64,000 nt of DNA from Pomacea canaliculata. Taxonomy: Eukaryota; Mollusca; Gastropoda; Architaenioglossa; Ampullariidae. Under the pieces are notes generated by a model. The model saw nothing but the letters and a program-made list of their open reading frames with translations, made no database searches and had not been told where the DNA came from. The DNA is taken from contig NC_037591.1 of assembly GCF_003073045.1 (NCBI RefSeq), positions 25,701,319-25,765,318 of the forward strand. Direction: 5' to 3'. Of this stretch, positions 1-12,052 are shown piece by piece. Every line of letters starts with the position of its first letter. The first letter of the stretch is position 1. The position numbers and the translations under genes were made by a program.

Positions 1-2960
1 TTGGATGGCTGAAGAAATGCTACCAGTCCATTGACAGAAAGTGAGTAGTTTTTAAAGGGCATGGGTATCAGAACAATAAACTAACCATACTCACAAACAC
101 AATCTTGAAAACTGATAGCATAATACAGTTGGTTAGAGAGCAGGAGTTTGTGTGGATTATAGACTTGCAGGATTAACATCACTTGTAAATGAACATTCAA
201 TTCAATTCAATTCAATACAACTTTATTCATCCACAAGGGCAATTAGAGGTATGTGACACGCCAGCACACTAGAGGGAAGAATTATATGAGAGATGACAGG
301 GACATGAACATGAACAGCAAATGAACAGACTGCAAAGATTTCTTAGCAAAGATTACGTTAGAAGATGTTAAAGGGAAGTGATTAATTTAATAGAAATAAA
401 ATAATATTAAAAATGGGTTTTAGCAGATATCTGTCATATTTATGTGCATGTATGCATATGGGTTTCTGTATTGTGGTTTGGAAAGCAGTGAGGGGGAGGA
501 TGTATCTGCACATATGTATGTAAATTTATGCTATGATTTTTGTGTATTTATGTATATGAGAATATACACATTGTCAACAGGCTAAAGAAAAACCTTAAGG
601 CTCTATTCCTGGTCCATCCTACACTCTGGCTGAAGACAGTTGTGTTGATGACTCGCCCTTTCATAAGGTTAGGGATTCCCTCTCCTTTCTTATGCATTTT
701 ATAAACATTGTACCACAAACATCTGAAATATCCCCTCCACTTTTGCATGAAAATCTATAAAATTTGAAAGAGAGATCACTTCTTTCAAATTTCAATATTA
801 CATGTATCAAATTAAATAAACACATCTGCATTTAATGGAAGAATGTGAAATGAAAATGCTCATCCTATCAGACTTTTTTTTACTGTCAGGAAAGGTCATA
901 CCTGAAGTTTGAAGTTAGTCTCTAGCTATAATTAGAGCTTTAGTTTTTATTTTTGTGCCCTTGCCTTGTGTTCATTCTTAAATAGCAATAAATAAGCTAA
1001 TTTGAGGAGCAAAAAAGGGAGATAACTGTTTGTAATTCATTAAAGACCCACTCTTGTGACAAAATAATTTTGTTTTTAAAGATTTTTAAAAGATTTTAAA
1101 GAGTGTTTTAAATCAGCCTGAAAAGTGGAAGTAGGCTATTACTATTCAAAGAAAGATTAAGATACTGTGGTACCTGTACTGTCTGCAGCTCGAAGTTCAG
1201 CTCCAAGCTGCAGTTTGTTCGGTCTTTGGAAGACCTGAGGAAGCTGATTCCAATGGAATATGTTTATATCCCAGAACAGGTTCAGGGGTGAGCAGATTGT
1301 TTTCTTTATCAGATGTACTTTATAGGTTCCTGAGATTCATATACATCCTGTGTCTGAGAAAAAAGATGTTTAATCTATTTGGGAGTTTTGAAATGGTTGT
1401 ATAATTATGTTAGTGGATTTAAAAGGTATATGTAATCTTTTCATTTTTACTGATGGGTGCATGTAATATTTAAAGTGATGTTTATCTTACATGTACTGTT
1501 TGATACTGTACTGATGGATATTGTAATATTTTCCATGGTATTGGTAGAATGTGTACCTTCAGTAGTGGTACTTATCTCCTTTTGTGAGAACTGATGATCT
1601 GTTTTAATATGTTCATAGCCACAACCTTCTGTCATGGGTAGATTATATTAATGTTAAATAATCTCTTAACACTCATGTAACTGATTAAACAGTTTGTGGA
1701 TTAAGTGGTGATAAAAGTTGTATGATTAGTTTCAAATATTTAAATTAAATTTAATAATGTTTTAATAAATTTAATAATATATTATGTCACTATGGCTTGA
1801 ATTTGGAGCAAGGCTTTATTGCACTACGTGCTGCTGCAAGATGAGTTTGGAGTGAAAAATTAGTTTTAAATGGTATATACTTGTACATGCATACTTCTTT
1901 TTATTTTTACAAATGTACCCATTTACATTCAGAAATGAATGCACTCTTGAACATTAACTTTTAAACCATTGCTATGCATATAGAGCACACACCTGTTAAC
2001 TGACTTGTCCATGTCTAACTGTCCTTGCACAAGCCTAGTGCACAGTAATGTGATTTCTATAGTTCCTTTTCCATTAAAAATGGCTTGCAGGGCTTTACTA
2101 AAACAACAAGATACAATAATAATAACTGCTAGAGGTCTTCAATTCTGGAACCCAGGAAGTATCACAAAGTAGTCATGAAAAGCCATAGAACAAGAGGCAG
2201 AATAAATTCCCTTCTCACTGGGAGTTCAGTCAATGTCCATCCTAGCAACAAAGCACAAGGCCTTTAGCTGAGAAAATGTAAAGAGTGCAAAGTTTATAGA
2301 TCAGAGAAAGAAGTTTATAATTGCGGAGAAATAAATAAAATTAATCCATCAAGTGAAAATCTTTGGACAAGATGTCCTGGATAAACAATAGGTGGCAGAG
2401 ACCACTAGCAGAAGAAGTGGTCTATGGGTAAAACAGTCAAAAGCAGAAGTATATGATACAACAAAAGAATACAAGAAAGCAAGACACACCATAGTCAATG
2501 CAGATCCAGGGACAAGGGAAAATGAGAGCAGTCTTGTCTAGTCAGTCAGGTCAAAGGACATTACTTTTATTGACATGCATACACATAGACACACAAAAAA
2601 TTATTTTCTCTCACCTTAGAAAATAACAGCTGCACATACAAAACTACATATCTTTATTTATATTCAGTATTTATAATATTATAAACAAAAGTGTTAAAGT
2701 ACTATTCCCTTCAGTGACCCATGTGAAGCAAAGTTAATTAAGAAATTTCAAGCATTTTCAAAGGAGATGAATGTTATGAGCATCAGGTTGCAGGTGCTCT
2801 GTAGTTTGGCACAAATAATTTCAGGAATTATGTGTTTAACACCCACAACACACCTACCTGCTTCAGCAGCCTTCCCATGACGTTGTGTTTGTTCTGGTAC
2901 AGGTATGATGATCGCTACTACCGCCCCTCCCCACCCTCCAGTCCCTCTTCTGACTTATGA
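1..2960 (+). CDS. BNIP2: BCH-domain (BNIP2/caytaxin/prune2 family) protein, 3' exons only
   Basis: This is the C-terminal part of a CRAL-TRIO/BCH-domain scaffold protein; the 5' exons lie outside the window. The exons are 1-40, 581-667, 1189-1287 and 2903-2960 (stop TGA), joined in phase 2 at each of the three introns. The translation runs GWLKKCYQSIDRK, then LKKNLKALFLVHPTLWLKT, then RPFISSKFSSKLQFV, then LIPMEYVYIPEQVQ. This follows the family core around the conserved VHPT, RPFISSKFS and PMEYV-IPE stretches. Family members bind small GTPase regulators, kinesin light chain or metabolic enzymes and act in cell-shape control and neuronal trafficking. The tail after the domain is short and Ser/Pro rich (RPSPPSSPSSDL). 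PMEYV favours BNIP2 over prune2, but the exact orthologue cannot be settled without the 5' exons, so the symbol marks the family. The last exon is the least certain part. Confidence 0.85.
196..248. repeat. Short ATTCA-repeat plus tail-like sequence
   Basis: A short ATTCA run is followed by CAACTTTATTCATCCACAAG. This wording resembles the 3' tails of many invertebrate and fish retroposons. It lies in the first intron of the BCH-domain gene. No body of an element could be recognised beside it, so only a tail relic is proposed. Confidence 0.3.
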
Positions 2961-5900
2961 CCTTGACTCTGTACCTCATATGACTTTGGCTTTTTTCTGT
3001 GATACAGGTAAGTATGATGCATTCGTTTATAATTCAGAATGCATCTTGGCTGAAGTCAAACGTGGAGCACACTGGTGCCTGTCTTTATGAAAGTTTTTGT
3101 GCCTCTAGTGTTGCTTTAATCAGCCATCAGCCTACTCCCTGCGGCTTCAGTCCCTGCATAGTGGAATGCAGACCTTCAAGATAATTCTGTTATCTGCAGC
3201 GTGGCAGCAGATTTAACCATACCTCACAATAATATTGCAGTGAAAGTTGCTTTGTGCTCTTTGACCAGTGTTATTTGCTGTGCTTTGTTTTGTCCACATA
3301 CTTGTGACCTTGTTTTTGTGTTATAGCTAGCTTTGTGTAGCAACATGGGCGGTCTTAGCATGTGGTAATTTTATCATTTATGTCGTGAATCTTTGTATAT
3401 TACATATTCACCATTTATTTTTTATGAGTCCTTAACCAGAAGAAACACCAACAAATAAGTGAATACTAGCCAGAAACGCATAAATGCTGTTTAAAAATCC
3501 TTTTAAGATTAATCTATCAGAAGGTAGAAGAGGGTAGGTATTGTAGTCAGCATGCTGGACTGCAATGCAGGTCACCTGTTAGAGACATGCTCAGGCATGC
3601 ATCCAGAAAACTCTGACCTTTCAGTTAGGGATCATAAATGTGCATCTGAAAATGTAGAGGCTGCAGGTAGAGAGAGAGGTAGTCTTTGCCCTCCATGTGC
3701 CTTGCCCTTAGTGGACCTTACATTGACTGCCTGTATGTCCAGTAGGCACTGGAAGCATATGTCTCATTAAGCTTTCTTTAGAATAAGACAAGAAAAGAAT
3801 CACATTTCCCCAATTCACTTTTCTGTGCTGTGATTAATACTTTGGTTTTATGTCTTTGCATGAAGCTTGCATAATTTTTGGTACGGCATGTGTTTATGAA
3901 CCATTGCTTACCTGCATTTTAACATTTGCGAAGCATTTTCTCAGCCCTTCACCAAAATGGTTTGTTTTTATATAAGTTTAAAGCAAGCAAACCTTTGGAA
4001 TTCAAATGCAGTAAATATAATATTATGAGTATTTTCTGTTTATGTCTACATAATGTGCTATTTCTTTGAAGTTGCTAATGACATGCAATAAATATTACCT
4101 TGACTGAGTTTAAGTAACATTTAGATCTTACATTATTTTGAAAGGAAAGAAATCAAAACATACCTTTTCATATGTAATCACATTTTCCACACTGTTTTAT
4201 AATAATACTTTGATAAAATAATTTTAGTTTTGATTGTTTCTGTTGGATTGATTGACTGATAAATTGATTTCAGAATTGATCACCTTCTGCAGACTGACCC
4301 CTCCACCCTACAAAGAATTGAAAAAGAGGACAGGCAAGCTTCAAAACTAACTGAAAAAGAATGAACCCTAAAAGCTTGAATAAAGCGATCTGTGGACTGT
4401 CTTAGAGAGGTAGTGGGACTCAGTAAATTTGTGTCAGCTTGTTCAGGTAGAAGATGACAGCATGTCCAGAAGACACTTTAGAAGATTTTGGAACATTATT
4501 TTTAAGAGGCACCAGATAATGTGCTATTAAACAGAGCATGGAGCAGATGATGATGTACATTGAATCACAATACAGACTGAAACTGATTTTGCACTACCTG
4601 TATGACTAACAGGAGGGAAGTAAAGGTTAACATTACTCCTCTCAGTAACATTAACTAGTCAAGCAGAAGAATAAAGGAATACAGATCTAAGAACTATCAT
4701 GTAAAATACATTTGCATCAGACCTTTCAGGAAGAGATATAATCCCTAATATTCCTGTGCATATAATTTATTGCAATTTTGAGACCTTTATTTTGCTTATT
4801 AATTTGAGCTTTTACTTAATTCCCCTTTTTTAGAGTTGACCTGTAAATAAAAATTGACGTTTGCTTATTTGTGATTTTTGCATAGCAGATATTATTAACT
4901 AGTCAACATTATTTCTTTTCATTTTAGTGGTTTTCATGTTTCATTTTTTGATGATAAAAACACTGGTGCAGGCTGGTGAGCATATTTGTTAAGGTTAAGG
5001 TTTTTGCATGTGACCGAAATCACATGCTGGATGGGATTGCTTAATGCTTATATAGAGCACTTAATATGTTGAAGTAGGACTAAAGAGGAGTCATTAAGCA
5101 TTGTTGTGCCTTTTTATAGTCACAAGTAATGCCCTGGAAAATGTTTAGGGGATAGAAGAGATTTAAGTCAGAATGAAGGATTAAAAGAACTGCTTACAAA
5201 TGGACAAGTCTCTTTATAACAAGCTTTTATGAAAACTGCCTTTTCATTAAAATCAAGATTACATATGGATGAAAATGGCATTATTTGCTGCAGTTGCCAT
5301 GGCATGAATTCTGACACTTATTTAATGTCATGTTGTACTGTCAGTTAAAACATATGAAGAAAGAAAATTCAAAAACATAAATGTACAGATGATGATGATG
5401 CAGTTTTAAGAGTGTTTTTAACCAAAATGTGTTTATTTAAGTGGTACAGTTTTGAAGCATAGGGATGCTTTTGTAGGAAAAGCATTCTTCCATAAAAGTG
5501 TTTTGTGGTTGATGTTGCATAAAAAGTCTTGTGAGAAAAATGTCTACTGGAGATTGTTTCATGAAACAAATTCCTGAAAGTGGTCCAGTTGGGGCATGTG
5601 TGGCAAGTCCAAGAAACAGCATGAAAAACTTCTCCAGGCAGCATTTTCTTTGGTGAAAATATAAGAATTTCCTCCTCCACACTCAAACACTCTTGCCACA
5701 AGTGTACATGCATGCAGATACATCGACACTGAATGAAAATGAATGATGAAGGTAAGTAGAGGTTATGGCACAGTATGGCTTTAAATGATTTATAAGATCG
5801 CAAAGGACGGCTTAGAACTGTTTGGGAACCTGTGCCATGTAGGTAAAGGCAAGAGCTTAGGACAAGTCAAGCAAACTAGTGGAAAGGCTCTGGAGCTTAA

Positions 5901-8600
5901 GAACATAACTGTTGAGGTGGGAGATACAGCAAATGGTTCTGAAGGACAGAACTTTGTTTTTAAGTTTCACATTATTCAAAATATCCTTTTGAAAGAAATA
6001 ATTATTTTCAAATTATTCAAAAATATTCTGTGTGTAATTATTTTTCCCCTTTTTAAAGCAGATAAAGAATATGGTTGTTTTAAAATTTTTAGTCAAAATG
6101 GCTTTTAATTGAAGAAGCAGTTCATTGTACAGAAAGTATGTGTAAGGAAAACGTGTAAAAATTATATATGCCTTAGCTTGGTGGTCAATGGATCTTTGTT
6201 GGTCTGCTGCCACTGTCTTTGGATCACCAACCTCTGGATAGTTTTAATATTCATCCTATAATCTTATATGACTGATTGTACAAAGCAGATATATGGAGAA
6301 TACTTCCTGCTGATTTTTAAAAAACAAAGCTGCATGCACTAATACATATTTGTATGAATGTATGCTCTGATGCCTTTAGTTCGTTTCAGTGTTATGTTAC
6401 TAACGCACAGAGCTTTGATTTTGTTTTCAGTCAAAGCTTTTGAGTATTGCTGAGTATTTTATTACCATTACATATATGTATTTTTCACAATTAGCAGTGC
6501 ACTAATGTTTTAGCTTGTTTATTATGGGGAAAAATTGTTAAATCAGATTATGTCTTCTTTTTTCTGATTGTATTCAGTATTCAGTTTTGCAGAAGGAACA
6601 TCAATCCAAAAGTCCCCAACAGTTATATCGAAAATAAAATTTAGTTTTTTTTATAAGAGGAGGAGCAGGTGACGTGATGTAATTCTGTATATTGTATGGA
6701 CTAAATGTGATTGTATACATTTCTACTGTGTTCTCATCCTTGACAGCTGTTTATGAATTATAAACTGTGCTTCCTGCCATAATATTTACTGGCAATGTAT
6801 CTCTGTGTGACCCAATCCCTGGCACACACTAGTACTGTGATCTATTTTGCTAACCCTCCATAGAGCACGCCATAATGGCTGGTGATATATTTTTATTTTC
6901 TAAGTGTATATGCCATCACGGTTAGAGTTTTCCTTACCCCATTTAGATTTAACCAGTGTTGGTTTGAATTTGTAAAGGTTAACATCTTGTGTTTTGAAAC
7001 CAAATCTCGGATGCCAGTCTTTGCAAGCATTCACTACATTATGATACATAGTTAAAAAAGTAGCATTTACTTTAAGGCTTTGGTTTTCTATCAGCAGTGC
7101 AGCTGCATTTCATAAGCATTTGCATTTACAGAATATGATTGAAAAATCTAGTTTATTGCCTTATGAAATACTCTGCTGATTAAATAATGATTTTTTTTTT
7201 TTAGGTCTCGTCGCTGTTTCTGGGATGGTTTTTACGCCCTTATTTGTTTTCGAAGGTGTGCACAAGTGTGAGTTGGTGGTGTCCATGTGTTGCACCTATG
7301 GAACCTTTGCCTGTGTAGTCCAATGAATTTGTGTTAGATTTTAGTGAAGAAATGTTCTTAGTGATTAAGCTTGAAAAGCAGATTTTTTAATGTTAAGAGA
7401 GTGCATCATGTGTGGTTTTCCCAACATGGATTGAAACACTTTTACAGCCCAGCTGTGTGATAAGAACAGAAAGAACTAGTCAAAAATAATAAAAATGCTT
7501 TTGGTGATAATAAGAACAAATTTTGATGACAAAATACTGTTTATATTGTGCCAAAAGCAACTTTTCTGACTTTTTTAAGCTGTAAGGCATAATTATAAAT
7601 TGATGCATGCATCAGCAAATTGAAGACATTTAACATTCTTATGTAATTAGGCTTTAAATTGGACACTTTGTGAAGTCATCAGTCTTTATTTGAATAATGT
7701 TTTGGGCACATCTACAATTGTATAAGAAGCATTTATTATTTATGACAGCACAGTCATTAAATTTTAAGCACTAGAAAGCATGGCTGCTTTAACTTATATG
7801 CGAAGCAGTTTTTTTAATCCGTAAGTGCAGACTTACACTTCCAGCCTGTGGAAGTTTTTTGTTGATTTAGATTTTTTTGCAGGTGGGGGAGAGTTAGCAA
7901 AAAACAAAACAAACTGGAGATGCAAATCTGTGTATATATGTGCACAAGTGTCTGCCCTTGCATGAAATTACACCATAACGTGGAAATTAAATGTGACATA
8001 TGCAGCTCATTGGTCTTCACCTAATTTTAATTTTGGTCTCTGAGTAACAGGTATATAGGTATGAATGAGTAATTTGTTAATAACCATGCATAGATTAAAA
8101 GTCATTAAGAAATTAAACAATTTTAAACATCAGATGCTAAAATACAAACAATAAATGTTAGTTTGTTGAAGTTTTCAAAACATTATAACTATTTTATAAC
8201 TTCAGCATTATTATACATTGCTGAAACCATTTTTTAAAAAATTATAAAAACACTAGTTTTTTAAAAAGATTTAGTAGACAACTGTTCTAATATGGATTCA
8301 TAAAAAGTCCACTGAGGTTAAATCAAGCAGCTGTGGTGATTAGCGGGTTAGCGGGAAACCTTTTTTCTGCTACAAATGGATTTTAGAGACTCCTTCTTCC
8401 TTTCCACTTGAAGTGGTCTACACTTGCACTAACATGTTACATGCTTATGATGTATGCCTGTATGGGTATCATTTTTGTTTTAGAGTCTAAAACACCTTTT
8501 TTCCTAAAATCACAGTAAATGGGCAAGTATGTATTTTAGTTCAGAGTTAAATCTCCGTATTCTTTTGATTAGTGCGATAGATTTCGACATAGAATGGATC
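2961..8600 (+). other. AT-rich gene-free stretch, possible long 3'UTR
   Basis: No exon with family similarity was found here. The sequence is uniformly AT-rich, with many AATAAA and ATTAAA hexamers (for example near 4088, 4379 and 6632) and TGTAAATA Pumilio-like octamers. Near 8.5-8.6 kb the composition shifts to richer, CpG-containing sequence with recognisable repeats. Because the stretch directly follows the stop codon of the BCH-domain gene, some or most of it may be 3'UTR, but this is inference. A small GC-richer island at 7205-7290 behind a long T-tract is discussed as a finding. All ORFs here are short and lack codon-like features. Confidence 0.4.
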
Positions 8601-8689
8601 TGGTTCGAGTGTTTTTGCGGCCGTTTACTTAGAAAATACCCTACGATGATCGGACTGTGACATGCAAACGATCGAGGAGGTTAAGATTT

Positions 8690-9130
8690 GCTTTCGACAT
8701 GCCCTGTTGTAAATATCTCACGAGGTGCAGTTTTTCTTCTTATCACTGGTAATGCTCAGCGCAAAACACTATTTCCTCGAATCTGGGTGAGCACCCCATT
8801 TCCGGTCTCGATATACGCACCTGTGAATGTAGTGAACATTATCGTTCCAGCTTCCATTGTTGCCTTGACAACGTAAACGTAACCATGAACTATCCTGATG
8901 TCAGCGTTGTCGGTTTCATGCCGTGCAAGGTGATGTTTGTAAGAGTATTTCTCGAGAAGAGTGGCATTCACGCAGATTTTGGGAAATAAATGCTTACACT
9001 GAGCTTTACCCAATCATTAGACAAAAATGTACACGGCATTGGACATCGAACGGGAAGTTTCGTATTGTTACAGAACCAGTCACAATGCACTATAAATAAG
9101 TATTTACTAAATCATATAACAATGGATCTG
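8690..9130 (+). repeat. Dispersed repeat family R1, copy 1
   Basis: The portion at 8930-9040 (GTGATGTTTGTAAGAGTATT, CTCGAGAA, then CATTAGACAAAAATG) matches 21020-21130 in the same orientation, with small gaps. A third, shorter relative starts near 33600. No coding capacity or terminal structure could be seen, so the class of element is unknown and the limits are approximate. Confidence 0.5.
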
Positions 9131-9389
9131 GAAGCATTCAAATTTATTTTTCTCAAGACTTATGCTAGAGCACGCAGCTAGCATCTTATTACGCCCGTAC
9201 AGACCAACTCGAAATCACGAGTCTTCACGCTTTCATAAACGTTCGATATTCAGTGTAAGGTCATTAACTTTATGTGTACTGAATTCGCCATACACGATCT
9301 CGTCTCGGGCACGCTGTTCTTTCTCTGCTTAGGACATCTGTTTATTTGACACAAATTTCCCCCACCCCTACCACACTGTGCTAACATTT

Positions 9390-9830
9390 GTCTTCACCGC
9401 CTCACTCCAACATTCCTTCTAAACTACAGACGCCTTACCACCCGACTCGGTCTCTTCTATCTGCTTTTATTGCCCTCCTCTCTTTGCCACGCCTCATCAA
9501 ACGAGAGAAGTTCGGCAGACGCTCCTTCTCAGGACTTACTAATAGGACCTCTCAGCCCCTTCTGTTCTGTGTCTACGTTCGAAACCTTCACATCCGGCCC
9601 CAAATCCTATCTCTTCAAGAAATATCTTGCATACTCAAGCGTACTTTTCGCTCACTCCTCAATTCTTCATTTTCACTCATGCACTTAGTTCATGTTTTTA
9701 TCATGGATTCATCTGTTTGATGACGTTTATGCTTCTTGCATGGTTGACTGCCAGCTAGTTTTGTAGTCTTTCGTGTTATAGCATATCGAGTTTGTTGCAA
9801 CCACACGTGGAAATGCTATTAACAAATTTA
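9390..9830 (+). mobile_element. LINE relic, C-terminal end of reverse-transcriptase ORF plus 3' tail
   Basis: The + strand encodes STRSL-like sequence, then FGRRSFSGL, and in another frame LETFTS-like text ending in KSYLFKKYL. This is the usual wording at the end of non-LTR retrotransposon ORF2 proteins (FGRRSFS, a few tens of residues, then FK..LKTHLF). The ORF switches frame, so the copy is dead. The 3' tail at 9720-9830 (GACTGCCAGCTAGTTTTGTA and CACACGTGGAAATG) has a relative at 34750-34850, supporting one family with at least two copies here. Confidence 0.65.
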
Positions 9831-10458
9831 TGTTTTATAAAAGCGGGACTGCGAGGTCGAGCAGTGACAGGACTGGCTCAGACTTTGGCAAGTACTTAGG
9901 AACTTTTTTATTGATGCACGAGTGTGACGTGATCTTATACACTTTCTTACTGGCAGCCAGAGAAGTGACCGTAAGAGTGATCTGCTCAAAGACCTTTGTA
10001 GGACAAAATCTTGACTGCTGTTATTTTTGAAATTTTCCAAAATGTGTAGCAAAATGCAACGCCGGCAATAGGGAGTGGCGAGCAGGGGCGACCGCCTAAA
10101 GGCCTATTCCCACCCTCAATAATCGCCAAAGGGAGCCCGCGTATGGTATCTCGGAGATGGAGATAATCCAGAGTTTTCATAGTCTTTGAAATTCCAAGAA
10201 CTCAAAACGCTTCCCCTTTGAATAAAAGTAAATGCCGTTTTCGGATTACATTTAAAACCTGTACATGACATGTTTATCACGCTGCGTTCACTATAATTAC
10301 ATTTTCTGTTGTCTGATTAAAAAAAATATTCGGACGCCGCTCCACTATTTACAGTATTACAACACTATGTCATTTGTTACCGCACGATGTTATGCCGGTT
10401 TGGAAAGGCCTAACTTTTCTATTTGCTCAAAGCCCTGCAACTCCCTAACCCCGGCGCT

Positions 10459-10556
10459 GCAAAAAAAACCCAACAAAAAAACAAACAAACAAACAACCCC
10501 CCCCCAAAAAAAAAACAAAAACAACAACAAACAAACAAAAAAAAAAAAAAAACCCA
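10459..10556. repeat. A/C-rich low-complexity tract
   Basis: This is a run of (CAAA)n, C10 and A-rich blocks ending in an A16 run. The ORFs called across it on both strands are lysine/asparagine or phenylalanine repeats and are artefacts of the low complexity. Confidence 0.9.
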
Positions 10557-11505
10557 GGTATTGTCGTAACCGTAGCAGAGACATAGAACTAGATGCATCT
10601 TGAGTTACCACGTGAGGAAGTTTCCCAAGATTGCAGGTGACAGTAGCAAACAGTTCCTGAGAATTGTATTGCCAGCGTCAGTGAGCAGTCCAAGATCATG
10701 TACAGTTGACGAACAGGTGGGGGCATCTGCAACCTGCGATCTGTTGACATCAATCCACGCCTAACATAGGAGTCACACGCCTGTCTTATCGTCGATCAGC
10801 GTCAGAATTTCCTCGTCATCTACAACAATCAATCGTCATCCATAAATGAACAGCTGCACAACACTACATGTATTTCTACAGTTGCCTTTACTGCTAATAG
10901 GTCCTTGAGGGAACACAGGAGTTGGGAACCTATTAGTCACCAGCGAAGGAAATGCCGTCCAATCTGAAACTTCTAATAACACTCCATTTAACTGAGACTG
11001 CTCTGGCAGGAACGTGTAGCAAGCTTATATATTCTGTACGAATTTGTACAAGAAGCCAGTGGAGAATACGGAGAAGAGGCTTTAGTATGATCTCGTTTGG
11101 ATTCCTGAGGCATGACTACTGTTGCAGGATTTTGGAGCTGTTGGAGTTTATTGAGAAGGTACAAAGGTCAGCCTGACGAGAGAATAACGGTAGTCAAGTC
11201 TCGAAAAAGCAAAGATACTGACAGATCGCGCTGATGTGGCGTACCGCAAAGTACGTAATTTTTACGATTTAAGAAACCAACTTGTCTGTTTAGAAACATC
11301 AGAGCAAAACCAACTAAAATTATTGGATGAAAAAGAAAACGGAACGTATGTCAAGCCAAGTATGGCGGATCCGGAATAAGGTAGCGGACTGCTTTTTATA
11401 TGAATCAGTAGAGTTTCTGTCTTATTATCACTATGTGTTTGTTTACAACCATCCAAGATACATGTGTTGCAATTAAGATCGGTGGCTGATATCTGAGGCA
11501 GATGT
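10557..11505. other. Intergenic, nothing recognised
   Basis: Sequence of ordinary complexity between the low-complexity tract and the SINE. No exon, repeat or RNA gene could be supported. It precedes the first coding exon of the Na+/K+-ATPase beta gene by about 0.5-1.5 kb, so promoter or 5'UTR exons may lie here, but none was identified. Confidence 0.4.
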
Positions 11506-11509
11506 GCAT

Positions 11510-11790
11510 TTAAAAAAAAAAAACTTAAAGGTAGTCCTCTAATCTGTTCAGGTTGTTGGGGAGTGAAGTGTTAGAGATCTTACTTCTCCTCAGGGCTAAA
11601 TTTATGTGAGGGCGGTGCTCATCTTTGTTTCGCTGACTTGCCTCTCCCAACCCTCTATGTAGTCAGGTATCTATTCCCGTCAGCAGGGTCCACTGGGGAT
11701 GTTTGTTGCACTATTCGGGTATCGAACCTACGCCTCTCAGTTCGAATGCCAGTGCTCTAACCACTCTACTATCCGATAGGCAGCTACAAA
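11510..11790 (-). mobile_element. tRNA-derived SINE
   Basis: On the minus strand the element begins with a tRNA-like head. An A-box-like GTAGAGTGGTTAGAGCACTGG-type stretch (complement of 11749-11769) is followed by an intact B box, GGTTCGATACC (complement of 11718-11728). A non-tRNA body follows, ending in a homopolymer (A12 on the + strand at 11512-11523). The spacing of the boxes fits RNA polymerase III promoters. The head does not fold into an obvious complete tRNA and is joined to a body, so a SINE is more likely than a tRNA gene. Confidence 0.65.
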
Positions 11791-12052
11791 TCTCTCAAAC
11801 AATTAGGAAGTGTGAGAGGTTTGACACAACGAAAATAACTACATATACTGTCTGATTCAGATCTGACGTCTGTCAACACTGAGGCACAAAGCCAGAATCT
11901 AAGCTGATGTTATCACTTTTATGACGATTGAATTGAGATCAGTGCAGTATAAGCTATCCTGCCATAATCTACTAACAACTGTGTTGGGGTGAATTATGCA
12001 CTGGATCAGGATGTCAAAGGTCAGAGGGTAGTCTCGTGAGAATGAGATTTCA

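Noticed and set aside
5369-5803. 144-codon minus-strand ORF, the longest in the left 8 kb
   Set aside because: It has Phe/His/Cys-rich chance composition, no family words and no supporting splice structure, and it overlaps another frame of similar quality.
10265-10611. ORFs of 112 and 73 codons on opposite strands
   Set aside because: Both run through the A/C-rich low-complexity tract. The Lys/Asn and Phe/Leu runs are artefacts.
11690-11790. Possible tRNA gene on the minus strand
   Set aside because: The A and B boxes are good, but no complete cloverleaf with acceptor stem could be drawn and the sequence continues into a body with a homopolymer end. A SINE fits better.
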